DNA from: Ricinus communis
Lineage: Eukaryota; Streptophyta; Magnoliopsida; Malpighiales; Euphorbiaceae
Length of the DNA: 64,000 bases
Assembly (NCBI RefSeq): GCF_019578655.1
Contig: NC_063257.1
Location: forward strand, 9,486,001-9,550,000
Direction: 5' to 3'
How positions within the stretch are numbered: the stretch's first letter is position 1; every line of letters starts with the position of its first letter. The notes under the pieces were generated by a model. The model ran no database searches, had not been told where the DNA came from, and was given only the letters and a program-made list of their open reading frames with translations. Of this stretch, positions 24,696 to 38,536 are shown piece by piece. The position numbers and the translations under genes are program-made.

Positions 24696-27600
24696 TTTTC
24701 TAATTTTATTAAAATATCAGTTTAAGAAAAAGTGAATACAGCTATTATTTTATTAATTTCTTAAGATAAGGGAGATTCTTTAAAAATATTAAAGTCTTAA
24801 GTGAAAATTACAATTCAGAATGTAGTATTGCTTTACGTTTAATACACGTACTCAATATCAATGATCTATACTTCTCACCCAATCATATCCTTCCAAGTCA
24901 TCTCCGCAAAACATGCCCATCACTCCACGGAACAAGGGTAATTTAGTAATTAAAAGTAGCACTGCCTTGTTATTGCCACGTGGATGACAGATCGTGCATA
25001 ACTCCAATCATTGTTATGTCCAAACAAAATTTGCTCTCTTACAATCGCAGCCGCTCGACCATTCAGATACCTACATATGGCACTGAATGATTTCAGAAAT
25101 TCATTGTACAGATGGCTTTATATTAATGGTGAAGCTACAGTGCTCTAAGATGCAGTACATTATATTTAACCAACTTTAAAACTATAAATTAGAATCATGT
25201 TTGGGGTAAATTGTCAAATCCGGAAAATGAAAAGGAGTGAAAAGAAATTTTGAAACATAAAAGAAAATCTCAGAAATGCCCCATAACCAACTCTCTGTGA
25301 TTTTCGACCATCTTTTATCGGTAGAAGGCTCCAAAAATTTGGCAAAAGTCAAATATCACTCAGTCCGAACAAAACTTGCCAATATTCAACCTGTCATCTT
25401 CCGAAGCTACTTTTACCACTATCGATATTAAAAGACAGATTTTCAAATTTTTAATTAACTTTCTTCTAGACTTCTTACAAACTTATTTTATTAAATTTAC
25501 TTTCAGAACAAACATTATTTATGTATATTTTATCAGTTAAGGGTTAGATGAACTGATAAGAATTTTTTTCTTAAAAGTTAGATATTTCGAGTTTGAGATT
25601 TTTTTAATATTTTGTAAATTAATTTTTTTTTAAAGTAAATATTAAATAAAAATTGTGGGACCAGACTTGTTTAAATTTTAGATTGAACTGGTCATACTTA
25701 ATCAGGTCTTATAATTTTTAAATTAGAATATAATTATAGGGTGAGTCTTAAAGTAATAACATTTTCAAATCCGTTCAAAAAGTAATTGAATTTTTCTAGT
25801 TCAAGCTTAGACAGACTCAAAGTGAAAAATTTATCTAAATTTGAAAACTTTAATACATATTTAGACGAGTCGGTGAATATCTAAACCTATAAACATATAC
25901 AATAGAATCTATAGTAGCCCACTTAAAAAGTTTTCTATTCCTATGATAATAATAACTAACAAGTAATAATCATATCTATTAAAAAGATAATAAAAAAATT
26001 ATCTCTATTTTCCAAAACTCAAAAAAAAAAAAAAAAAGAATTTTATGTAAAAAATGCAATCCCATTCGACCTTACCATTCCTTTCTCCCAATTCCATTTT
26101 AAATAAGGAGTAAAACTACTTGCAGAAGTTGAAGATGAAGGTGAACAATGGAGTGAGAATAGGAGATTTGCTAACAATGTTTTTTTTTTTTTTCTTTTGT
26201 ATAGTAATTATGTATTCAAAATTTCAAGTTCCTGAGGATCATTTAATTGATAATATATATATATATATTTTCTCTTGGCACATCAAAATAATATAATGTC
26301 TTTCTCAGGTCAATTGGGCAATTCAATTTTGTTTTTTCCATCTAATAATGAAAGGTATATGTAATAGAGTCGGAGATCAAAATCAAAGAAAACAAATTTC
26401 TTGACAATAAATGCAACCATAGAGTCATTAACAAGTATTTTAGTTGACAAATTAAACTTTTTTTCCAGCAAATTTAAATAAAAAAAATATGTCCTAATCT
26501 ACTAGTAAACTGACACTATCTTTAAACTGGATATAAGAATTCCACTTATAAAATTAAAATAAATAAATAAATAAATAAATTATGTCAGCATTTTTTTTGT
26601 AAAAGGATTTGAATTAATAAAAAAGGACCAAAATATTTTTCAAAGTTATTATCATTAACTTTTAATATATCTATGTTTTGTTATATAATTTTTTTTTATT
26701 CATCTGTGCTTATATTTTTTTATTAATTTTAATTTGATTGGCACAATTATTTAAGCTTTTGCAATTTTCTTTTAAAACATGTTTTTAGATATTGTTAAAA
26801 TATAAAATTATGTGAGTTAAGAAGCATTTGCTTAAATTTATATTATATTTAATACAAATAAGGTTATCATTTAAATAACATTTCTAACTTTGAAACATAA
26901 TTGAATGGTAGAAAGTTTTTGAAGATGTGTTTTGAGGAAACACTGAGTTCACTGAAAAAATGAGATATTAATAATCACCAATTTTTACTCAATCTGTCAA
27001 ATTTTGATAGATTATTTTCAATTTGCACAAAATTTAAAAAATCTAGTTTTTTTCAATTAATACAACTATTTTTAACTATTTGTTTTACTAAAATACACTT
27101 AATAAACTTTTTAATATTTGCAAGATAATTCAAATATTAACAGATTTGTCAATCTATCTACAATTATTTAGATTTAAGTAAAAATAAGTTTATTTTGGGA
27201 CTCAAAAAATTTTATATAGTAATTTGTAATTTCAAAATTAAGTAAGTATAAATTATCTATAGACGTTGATATTTATATTAATTAATTATTAAATACATCT
27301 CCTTATGGTTTAATTTTTTTGTTTTGAGAGAGATTAATAGTCCCTTTTCGGAAGATAAATAAATATGTTTGAGGTATTTTCCTGAGATAATAGTGGGATT
27401 TTTTTGTGTGTGTTTTTTTAATATGTATATTAATTTAGAGTGTGCCGGATAAGTCTTTTACAAGTGATAAAATATTATTTTAAAAGTTTTAATGCAATTG
27501 TATATCCCAAGTTTGAATCTGAAACCTAAATTAAATTAGAAAATATCTTTTTACCGTGTTATTTATACGTTATTGAATTATTTTTCTTCTTTAAATCTTG

Positions 27601-28420
27601 CTTGACAAATTTAGTTAAATAGTGAATTGTAGTTTGAAGGGTGCTGAAGTGGTTCTTTGCAAATCATTTAAAAAAATTTATCCTTCTCTCTTAGTATTGA
27701 CAGTGATGAAGCTCTGTTAAGATTTTACTTTATTTCTGCATTTGAAATTATACTTTATCTTGTTTTTTGTAATTAAATATATAATATATTTTTTATTAAT
27801 TTACTTTAAACAAAAATAGCTAATAATAATAAATAAACTGATTCATACAAATATAACAACTAATAAATATTGTCTTAAATTTATACAATTAATTTAATTT
27901 ATAAATAATGTAATAAAATAAATATAAATAATATTTTTTTTAAAAATGACATAAAGGAGACCATTTAAAAGGCAAAAAAGAAAAAGAAAGAGGAGGACCA
28001 ACAAGATCAAGGATGACTTAATTTATCTGCTCAAATTCCTCTAACATTATAGTATTCATTTTTATCATTAACATTATCAGTGCTCTTCGGTGTTCCACTT
28101 AATACTATCATCTGCCCTGTCTGATTTTCTTATTTAAGAAATATTTTTCACTTGTTTTTTTTTTCTTTTTTTTGCCATTGGTTCAAAGTTTTTGCCAAAT
28201 ATCTGGGGAACCAAAAAGATCCACCTGGCTTTATGTGTGCTCCCCTAATTAATGCCTTCAATTATTCCTAAATTTATGAAAATAAAAAAGCTGTTCTTGG
28301 TGCATGCAGGGATATTTATATTAATTATTATACATCCAAGGTACGTATCATCTGGTTAAATCTGATTTTTATTCAGATGAATCAAGACAAGAATGAAAAT
28401 TTACAAAAGAAATTCACTTC

Positions 28421-28421
28421 A

Positions 28422-28454
<33 letters not shown>
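28421..28454. repeat. (AT)n microsatellite
   Basis: About sixteen AT units within the region upstream of the FAB1 gene. Confidence 0.9.
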
Positions 28455-28458
<4 letters not shown>

Positions 28459-28700
28459 AAAAGCTTAAGGGCATAACTGCCAAATCCTTAAAACAGTAAA
28501 CTCCAGACAGTATAAAGCTATAAATCTATCCTTCAAGGATGCTGTTGAAAAAATCTAAAAAGACCCAATTTTTATTTTCATCTTTTTAAATTTTAGAATT
28601 AAAAAAGAATTTGAATTTTTAAATCATGTTTTGACAGTATGTAGTGTGGGCCCCAGTTTAAAACTTTCTTGTCCGCTGTTTTCTTCTTATTTTTCCATTC

Positions 28701-30170
28701 TTCCCTCTTTTGTGACTGTTTTCTGGACTTCAAAATTCTTTACTTTATTCTCATAGGCACTGAAATTTTTCGTTTTGAATTTACGTGACTAAAGAACTAG
28801 TTTTTGGGTTTCCAATGCTGTGGTTTTGCTTATCAAAGATTGTAAACTTTCATGAATTTTCATAGCACAGGAAAAGAAAACGAAAGAAAATTAAAAATCA
28901 TATGTTTGTTGCTTTGGATTGCTTTCACAGTAAGTCATATTCTTTACTTTCTTTAAATTAATTCTTGATTTCTTTATTTGGGTAGTCTTTTCTTTGTTTT
29001 GACTTGTTTATCATTTAAATAAAGATAGTAACTTGTGTGTGAAATCTCGGTTCTGTAATGATGGATAACAGTAGTCAAGAGTTTATCTAGTTGCCATTTT
29101 TGGGTTTCAAGATTGATTTGGTGAGCTTAGATAAACATTTTGTGGGTTAGTTATTTAAATATTCTTTCTTTTTGGTGTTCAAATTTCTTTGTACTTTTCT
29201 TTTTGTTCTTGATTCAAGATTTCAAGATTCAATACTCAAGATTTCGGTATTGTTCTCTCTGTTTCTTGAATTCTTGGATTTGTTTAATTTGGTATCAAGA
29301 GGTATTAATCATCATTTTTGCAATGGGTGCTCAAGATTTTGGCCTCATGAAAGTGTATACAGAACTATCTTTCTGGGCTTTTTGTTCTATTTGATATTGG
29401 TCCATTACGATTCTCTATGTGTTCCTCCCTCTCAAATTTTTAGTTTGTCAATCCTAGGCATTAGGAGGGATTGTGTTGGAGAATCTAAAACCCCTCACTG
29501 GAACTTTCCAATTTATTACTTGATAAACAAATTAAAAAATATCAAGAACTTTCTAGGTTAATGTTATCTGTTTGATATGAGACTGGACTTATCATTGGAG
29601 TTTGGTCATCTGTTTTTTTTTTTTCTTTCTCTCAAACCTCTTATAGTTTGTTATATATGAGAAGCTTTCTCATAAACTTGAAATTTGATAGATTGTTATC
29701 TTGGGCTGTCTTTGACACTTGATTCTGTTTTAGTTAGAAAAGAAGTCATTGATTATTGCTGGCTTTATTTTTGGAGCCATGTTACACATCAAATGGGCAG
29801 AAACAACCACAAATTATACTATTTCACTCTACAAGTTCCCTTCTCCTCGTGATATTTTTCTTTTAATCGCAACTCTTAAAAATATCTCACATATGAACAT
29901 TTCACATGAAATGGCTGGTGATGAAATGACAATTTTTGGTAATGTTTTTTGTTTCTTCTTAATATGATTGAATTGAGAATGGAGAAACAACATTTATCTG
30001 TTTGTTATTTTAGATTTTGCTTCGAACTATTTCCCTTAAAGAGCATCTTTTCTTTGATCAATACTAGCTTACACATTTGTCAAAAATTTGACATTTGTAC
30101 CTGAACCAAACAGGTGATCAAGGTTCAACATCATCCTAAAAGCTAGTTGATTTGCTGTTTTCTGATTTGG
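28701..30170 (+). promoter_or_regulatory. FAB1 promoter region and intron-containing 5' leader
   Basis: A perfect donor (CA then GTAAGT, GT at 28930) follows a CT-rich leader-like stretch. A good acceptor (ACCAAACAG) ends at 30113, so a 1.2 kb leader intron at 28930-30113 is plausible, with UTR exon sequence at 30114-30170. A second possible acceptor (GTGTAG) ends at 30178. Open frames inside this interval (29140-29561, 29749-29967) lie in the proposed intron and are AT-driven. Confidence 0.45.
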
Positions 30171-33100
30171 ATGTGTAGCATGTGTCACTGTTGTGGTGCC
30201 CAACTGCCAAAATCAGAGAATGAAAAGAGGAAACTAGAGAATGAAAATTCTTTGAAATCAAATGGTGAAGGTCATGGTTTGCCTTGTAGATTTTGTCAGG
30301 AGAAGCAGGAACAAGGATATATAAAGCAGAACAGTTGGAATCCTACATCACCAATTATCAGTCCAACGACTTCATTGTCCAGCAATGATAGATCTGTTTC
30401 AAGCTGCAGTTAGTTTCTGCCACTTGTTATTCATTTGATATTTTATTTAATATATTATGTGGTCAGTTTCTCATGCTTTATTTGATTGTCTGCTGTTTCA
30501 GGTGAACTTTCAGTTGATGTAAATTACTATGACCGGTATGTATTACGCCATTGATTGCAGTGTTGGTAGATTCTTGCCTTGTGTCGTTTTGGTGCTAATT
30601 AAAGTTGCTTTATTCATTGTCTAGGGGGAGTCAAGAGGAAGGCGCAGTAGACAAAGCTCTTGAAGATGTCAGTTGTAGGCCGAATGGCCATCTACATAAA
30701 GCAAGCGAAGCTCCTGTAAATGCAGTGCACAAATTGTATAAAGTGACAGAAAACAACTTGAAGGAAAGCCATCAAGGCAATGATATTGTGAGAGACATTG
30801 AAATTATGGCAGCTATTAATGGACAAGAAACAAAAGATAATTTCTCACAACATCCTGTTGAATTCATAAATGAAGGTAATGATATTTCTCATTCCATTGA
30901 TGATGATATGAACGCTCAAGTTTGGGAGCCTCCTGAAGCAGATTCGGAGGATGAGTGGGAGGGTAGCGTGGCTTTTAATGATGATGATGACGATGAATGT
31001 GGGGATGGCACAATGTGGGGAAAACCGAGTTCTTTTAGTTGCTGCAGAGACGAAGGTAGTGGGAGCTACAGGTTCAAAGAAGAAAAACAAAAGGCAATTG
31101 AGGAAGTTGCAAATGGGAAATTTAAGACCATTGTGAGTCAACTTCTTACAACTGCAGGTGTGGCTTCTATGGGAAAAGATTGTGAAAGTTGGGTAGATAT
31201 AGTTAGTTCTTTATCATGGGAAGCTGCTTCGTATTTGAAGCCTGATGCAATTGATGGGAAAAGAATGGATCCAGATGGTTATGTAAAAGTGAAATGCATT
31301 GCCACAGGTTCTCGTAAGGACAGGTGATATCTCTTTTCACACTAAAGCATTAGTTTTTGTTCTTTTAGTTCTCTATTTTCCTATAATGAATTTTGGTGCT
31401 TTATATTCCCACAATTAGTCTTATTTAATGAAATGTATGCTCTTCCACCCTGTCAAGTTGAATTCAGCTTATTGATGAAAGTGAGGCTGTCTTCTTCTTC
31501 TTCTTCTTCTTCCTTTTTCTTTTGACTACAAAATGATAGTTTTAATATTACTCTTCATTTCAGATTTTTTTTTTTGAGTTATTTTCAGTTTGGAAATTTG
31601 TTGCATGATTCTGTAATATTTTCACCCTTTAGTTGCAATTTATGCTTTTACTGAAAGCTGTACACGCTGAGCTGTGTGGGATTTAGCTCAGCTTGGATAC
31701 ACAGCCTTAACATGAATCTGAATACCTTTTCACATACCTATCAGTAGATGCAAGATATGGGCTAGTGCTTCTATTGCTTTTCCTATTTTCTCAACCTGTT
31801 TATTTTTCTCTTATATTTTGTCTTTATAATTTCTGCAGTCAAGTAGTCAAGGGCTTAGTCTTCAAAAAGCATGCTGCACACAAACACATGCCAACTAATT
31901 ACAAGAACCCTAGGTTGTTGCTGATCCGGGGTGTTCTTGGCCAGTCTTCTAGCGGATTATCATCATTTAAATCAATGGAACTTGTAAGTTGATTGAAATA
32001 AAGTCTTCTTATCATGGACGTATTGTGGTACTAATTCTGATCATTTTCTCAAACAGGAAAAGGATAATCTGAAGTCACTTATGGACAGGATAGAAATGTG
32101 TCATCCAAATGTGGTTTTGGTAGAAAAATCTGTTGCTCGTGATGTCCAAGAATCTATCCTTGCAAAAGGGATGACGCTGGTCTATGATATGAAGCTCCAT
32201 CGCCTAGAAAGGGTTGCTCGCTGTACAGGTTCACAAATTTTATCATCAGATGCTTTGGTGGGTCAAAAGTTAAAGCAATGTGACTACTTTCATATTGAAA
32301 AATTTATGGAGGAACATGCTGGGTTAGGTGATGGGGGAAAAAAGCCAAGTAAGACATTGATGTTCATTGAGGGCTGTCCAACACGTCTGGGTTGCACGGT
32401 GAGTTTGGAAACAATTGTTTCTTTCTTCATTTTCTTTATGTGCATCTATTTTTGACTTTTCTTCCTTGTCAAGCTTATGGCAGAGTTCACACTGATGCAC
32501 TCAAGCTCTTTCTTTAGACATTACTTTGCATACATGCATAATGCATCACCAAAAAAAAACATGCATATGCTGTTTGTAAATCTTTTTAGCCAATTGAAAT
32601 CTTGTCTTGTATCATTTTGAATGGGTATGTGAATGTATATATGTTAGCTTTATTATTGGAATGTGTCATCTTGTCAATGCAGTATAAAGGGCTTCTCTAG
32701 TCTCCTTCTGTTTTGTGTTAGGCCTTAGGCCTGAATCTTAGAATTTTTTTGTAGGGCTGTACAACTGGACAATACCTTGGTCTGGAAACAGGCGCTACTC
32801 TCTCTCTCTCTCAAAAAAAAAAAAAAAAGATAGTCATTACCTCATACTTTTGCCAATAGTTTAATATCACAGCAAAAAAGGAAGTCTTGGTCCTTAGAAC
32901 ATAATGAGAACTGTTATTCTTAATCCTTATGGTCTTTGATTTTTGTTTGATATTTACATGTATATGACTAGTGTCTAAAATTGTAACCCTTTTTGTGTTA
33001 GTCCATCTTTTCTTAATGCACAGTTTTAATTAGCTATTACCCTTAACCTTGCAGATATTGTTAAAAGGAAGTCATAGTGATGAATTGAAGAGGGTGAAGT

Positions 33101-36100
33101 GCGTGGTGCAGATTGCAGTTATCATGGCCTATAATCTGATTCTTGAGACTTTATTTCTTTTTGATTGGGAAGCAATGTTAGCAAATGTTCTATTACCTGG
33201 AGTAGTTAACACTTTACCAATAGATTATCCCTCTTCTGTTTTAGGAACTGCTGATTCTATTGTTCCTTCTGTTGAGGAGTCTGGTCCTGAAACTGGCCCA
33301 CCTACTGTTCTTATTCCCATTTCTAATGAATTTAGTGAAGAAGGTTCCCACAATTTAGACATGGGATCAGATGGTAATTCCTTGTCTTATGTGCCATATG
33401 ATCCTGTCATTTTCTCTGGGTTTTCATCTCTCTCAGCCTCTCTAAAGAAAGTTATAGGGGATAATTTTTCTCTTGCTTCTTCTGCTCAATATCAGTCCTT
33501 GGCTGATTACTTTGGCTTTAATGGGAAGGAAGGCAATCGCCAAATCGCAGAAGCAGTTCCAGTTTTGGAAACCAAGGAAGCCTCTGATCATTGTGATGTC
33601 GACTCCAAAGATAGTTTTGATGAAGAAAAACCACTAGATGATGGGAAACATCATTCTTTGAGGTCTGATTTTGTACCTGTTGGCAGTGAAAAAGATGTTG
33701 TCAATGAAGATCAAGTTCAGAGTAAAAATGATGTCAATGCAGTGTTGGATTCTCAGAGCATTTTGGTTTTGGTGTCCAGCCGGAATGCCTTAAGAGGGAC
33801 TATATGTGAGCAAAGCCATTTTTCTCATATCATGTTCTACAGGAATTTTGATATTCCTCTTGGAACATTTCTTCGAGATAATTTGCTCAATCAGGTTTTT
33901 CACATCTCTATTTATTTAGTTATTATTTGGTTTGTGGTTTTAGATTGTGCAAAAGATGTTTTAGGGTCATACTGTCACGGCCTTATTAACATACATGCAG
34001 TTTTGGGATATAAGTTGTTACTATCTTGTGACATTGAAGGTTAATGTTGTCATCTTTTTGGAAATATGTACAAGCTTTGACTTCACTAACAGAAGTAAAC
34101 TTCAGTTATATTATTGGGATGTATTCATTTTCTTGGTTGGTTTCCAGATGTAGTTTTCATTTTTGAGGTTTTCATTCATTCAGACTTCTTTATTTTGCAG
34201 AGACGCCAGTGCACCACGTGCAGTGAATTGCCAGAAGCTCACTTTTACTATTATGCACATCATAATAAGCAGCTTACAATACAAGTTAAACGGCTTCCAA
34301 AGATTTTGCCTGGAGAAGCAGAAGGAAAACTTTGGATGTGGAGTTGCTGTGGTAAATGTAAATATGAGAATAGAGTCCGAAAATGTACAAAAAGAGTTGT
34401 GATTTCCAGTGCTGCGCGTAGATTGTCTTTTGGAAAATTCTTGGAGCTGAGCTTTTCCTGCCACTCTTCATTTGGTAGATTGTCCAGCTGTGGCCATTAT
34501 CTGGAGAGGGATTTTCTCTACTTCTTTGGGTATGAATCAATGTCATCAATTTTTCTGTTATTCGTATGTATTTTGCTTGTCATTTTAGTTTAAAGAAATA
34601 TTAAGTTCTACTAACCAAAATAGAATAACTTTATAGTCAAGTATTAATCTGACTATGGGTTAGAAGTGTATAAAGATACAGATATGCACATAAACAATTT
34701 TGATAAAATTTCAACTTTAGTAATTTGGAATAAAACACAAATTACCATTAGCATAAGTATGTAGGTCTCAAAATTCTAGGACAAACCTATGGCAGTGTAC
34801 CCGAAAAACAAAAATATACTTTAAAGCAATTTAGGTTTTAATTTTCTTGAAAAAATAAGAAAGAAAATTTAACCATCTGAAATGGTTTTAGGGTAAACAT
34901 ATGAATGCAACAAAACAGAACAACAATTTTGATCAAATTGATATTTTTAAGATACAAGTAAAACAGAAGGAATGAATCTAAGTGAATTAGGTACTTGACT
35001 CAATGCTTTGAATGTCCATTCATCTTCTGATGTATGCTAAAGCTAGATATAAGGGGCTCGCTTATGCTCTGACCTTAATCCTTTGCTGGCTTATGCCGCT
35101 TTCCTGGTAAACAGGTTGGTCAGGCAACATTCCTCCACTTGATGCTGCTTTCTTTTTTTCTCCATATAGGTGTGGTGTATTGATTTTATGAAATGATACC
35201 CTCGACCTGCGTCCTTATTCATGGTGCTAACTCATGTTGCAGATTAGGCCCTATGGTGGCAATGTTCAAATACTCTCCAGTTATGACTTACACTGTTTCT
35301 CTACCGCCCCAGATGCTGGAGTTTAACCATTCAATTAGATATGATGGGCTCAAGCGAGAATTTGAAGATGTATGTATTTTGTATATATATACATGCTTCT
35401 TACATTTCTGATGTTGCTTATTTGTTTTTTCACCCCGTGTTAAAAGATATTATCTTCTTCCAGTCAGAAGTAATCTTCCTTTGCTGTCGAGTATGAAATT
35501 GTATTGAAGTGAAATTGATACTTCCTTTCATTTTTCTAAAGGTGTATTCAAAAGGGAGATCACTCTTCAGTGGGATTGCAGACATTTTAAAGAAGTTAAG
35601 ATTGAAATATGAAGGATCTACTCTGAACCTTGGAGGGTCGTTAAAAGAATTCTCTGACATTGAAGAAATGTTGAAGCATGAAAGTTCTGAGTTTGAGGTT
35701 AGTTCTCTTCCAGTACTTGTTTGTTTCATTTATCTCTGTGAGGTTTTGTAAAATGAGAGTGACAAAGAGATCTTAAGTTGTCTTTTCTTGGTGTGCATCT
35801 TAAGAGTTCCTGATTATTACTGGTAAAACTTGGTTCAGTTTCTTGAAAACTGTGGGAATGAACTGTAGGGAATCTGTTTTCAGTTCACTCAAGAGATATG
35901 TAAACCTGAGGAAACCTTTATTCAATCACTAAATAAAGTGACAGTTTGCTCAGAATTGTTTTGTTACACATTGGATGTGACTTTTATATTTGTTGTTTCA
36001 ATGTCAGATCTTTCAGAATTTATTTCATGTATATTCAATGCTAAGGTAGTTTTGTTTATTTGCTTGTTTGCACTGTGGGGGTAATGAATCAGGTAACCAT

Positions 36101-38536
36101 CATTGATGCTGTTACTAAGAATGGAAATGCAGACAAGGCAGATTTCAAGTTTCTTAGCTTAAACCGATTATTGTGGGAGCTGCTTCTTGAATCAAGCATT
36201 TGGGAGAGGCGGCTGCATTCACTGCTCTTACCTGATCCTTCTTTGGTTGCCACTGGTGCTATTGAGAAGCCAGTGCATGACCAATTAAAATCAAAGATGA
36301 GCGGCACCACCGATGGACGGACTCGAGGGAATGAAATTGTTTCTGGAAACAACAGCAGCAATTTGAAGTTTAGTAATTCTCTTGAAGCAAACGAATTATC
36401 AGTAAAAGAAATTCCAGTTAATGGTCCTGTGCAAGAGTCTAGAGTACAAGATCATCTGGATCACTCATCTCCTTTGGGTGAAAATATTGAGAGGTCAAAC
36501 ATGAATAGTAATTCTGAAGCAGACAATTTTTTGCTTGGGGATTTGGATGTTGAAAGGACCATTCCAATTGGCCCATTTATTGGGAACAGTGATTCTGTTA
36601 TTGATTCAGAGGCTTCTAGAAAGGGTACATCTCTGCGTTCAGTAGTGTCTAGTTTAGAATACTCAACTGGATGGTTCTGGATGCCATTGTCAGAAATCCG
36701 TCAGATATACCTGGAGGATCTTGAAAGAGGTTTCATGTCCAAATTTCAGTCAATCAATAACTATATGCAAGAACACATACCTGCAGCCTACCAACTTATA
36801 AGTGAGGAAGGACAAAGGATACACATTCCGCTTGGAACTGATAATTGTATTGTGAGGGATTATGATGGTGAACTCTCTAGTATAATTGCCTGTGCTCTGG
36901 CAGTTCTGAAAGATATACCGGTTTTCGATGATGATGGTCCGAAAAAGGGTGGCATGTCTGCTAAATCAACTGAAGGTTTACATTTGTTGACTCGAGTTCC
37001 CACTAGAATTTCCTCACATTGGTCTTCAAATGGTTCTTCTGATTCAGATTCGTTGCACTCTACGTTGAGCATATCTCCTGAAGATTCACACTTCTCCAGC
37101 TTTGATGGTATAAGTTTGTTGGAATCTCTGGCTTCTCCTGAGAATGAGAGCTCTGAAGTCTCTTTTGGGGTTGCAAAATCACTTGGAAAGGGCAAATACT
37201 CTGTAATTTCCTTATATGAGAACCAGTTCCGTGATCTTCGGAGTCGGTGCTGTCCATCCGAGGTGCATTATATTGCATCTTTAAGTCGTTGCAGGAACTG
37301 GGATGCTAAAGGTGGAAAGAGCAAATGTGTTTTTGCTAAAACACTGGATGACAGGTTCATTATAAAGGAAATCAAGAAGACTGAGTTTGAGTCATTTGTT
37401 AAGTTTGCTCCTCATTATTTTAAGTACATGAATGAGTCATTTGAGTTGGGGAACCAAACTTGTCTTGCGAAAGTTCTTGGAATCTATCAGGTTTGTCATG
37501 GTACTTAAAAACTTTGATAGCTTACAGCTTTATAGCCTATAGCTTTATTCTTCTGAAAGTTGTTCACTATATAGGTTGTCATTAGACAAACAAAAAGTGG
37601 GAAAGAAGTGAGGCATGACCTGATGGTCATGGAGAATCTTTCCTTTGGTCGAAACATTACTCGACAGTATGATCTTAAAGGTGCTCTGCATGCTCGATAC
37701 AATTCAGCTGCTGATGGTTCGGGAGATGTTCTATTAGATCAAAATTTCGTAAACGACATGAATTCCTCTCCATTGTACGTGAATAATAAAGCAAAGCGTC
37801 TGCTGGAACGTGCTGTTTGGAATGATACAACATTCCTTAATGTGAGTCACCTTAATTCTTCTGTAAATGCATTAAACCAACAAAACAAAATTCCCTTATA
37901 TTATATGAATCCTGAGCTTATTATTTAAAATTTACTGGATAACAGAGAATTCTGAACACTGTTTCTTTAGAGCAGTATTGTTTTTTTGTCCCTCTTCTCC
38001 CTTTTGTCACCCTTCCTTTCTCACATTTATTACTTCTACTTTTCATTCTGTCTTGCTTTGATCTCTGTACATCCTTAACTTCTTACCTCTTCTTTGTTCC
38101 CCTTTGGGATCGTTCACAATTTGGCAGTCTTTGTTGCGCTGATTATCAGTAATTATGTTTCTCCTTTTGTTTTTTAGCTGATTAACTTGTTCATTGTCTT
38201 TTGCAGTCGATCAATGTAATGGATTATTCTCTACTTGTTGGGGTAGATACCCAACGACGAGAACTTGTATGTGGGATTATTGATTATCTCAGGCAGTATA
38301 CCTGGGACAAGCAACTGGAAACATGGGTCAAGTCTTCCCTTGTTGTTCCTAAGAATGTGCTGCCAACTGTAATCTCTCCAAAGGAGTACAAGAAGAGGTT
38401 CAGAAAGTTCATGGCTGCACACTTCTTGAGTGTCCCAGATAATTGGTGCTCTCAGAGATCCTCTGACCCCTGTGAACTTTGTGGCATTAGAAATGATGCT
38501 TCTTCTCAATCAAAGTCCCCAAAGCAAGGAGGGTAA
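30171..38536 (+). CDS. FAB1D: FAB1/PIKfyve-type phosphatidylinositol-3-phosphate 5-kinase, FYVE-less
   Basis: Twelve coding exons with GT-AG borders and matching phases: 30171-30408, 30502-30535, 30625-31323, 31839-31983, 32057-32398, 33055-33894, 34201-34529, 35243-35369, 35542-35697, 36093-37490, 37575-37841, 38207-38536; 1634 residues. The next in-frame ATG is 30180, which would be the start if the leader intron ends at 30178. Order: a short Cys-rich N-terminus (MCHCCG, CRFC) instead of a FYVE finger; an acidic linker; a TCP-1/cpn60-like domain at about 325-485 (NPRLLLIRGVLG); a Cys-rich region at about 765-875 (RRQCTTCSELP, CCGKC); and a PIPK catalytic domain from about 1325 with FAKTLDDRFIIKEIK, RQYDLKG, MDYSLLVGVD and the loop PKEYKKRF. 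It phosphorylates PI3P to PI(3,5)P2 on endosomal membranes. FYVE-less plant members are FAB1C and FAB1D. I chose D from the EPF2 and GT47 neighbours; C remains possible. Confidence 0.92.

Larger units (their letters stand above)
18601..28700. other. AT-rich gene desert
   Basis: Ten kilobases without a recognisable coding exon. Simple repeats include (TA)n near 20080, 21082-21100, 22382-22395, 23199-23212, 23469-23502 and 28421-28454, (AG)n at 22083-22110, (AAATTT)n at 24664-24695 and (AAAT)n near 26558-26580. Open frames at 19822-20028 and 23411-23593 are not convincing. A more complex, GC-richer patch lies at about 24,850-25,420. Confidence 0.6.

Noticed and set aside
29140..29561. Two overlapping frames of 84 and 129 residues upstream of FAB1
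   Set aside because: They lie in the proposed leader intron and are Phe/Leu-rich from T-rich DNA.
31678..31715. tRNA-like start (GGGATTTAGCTCAGCTTGG)
   Set aside because: It resembles an A-box, but there is no cloverleaf or B-box downstream, and it lies in a FAB1 intron.
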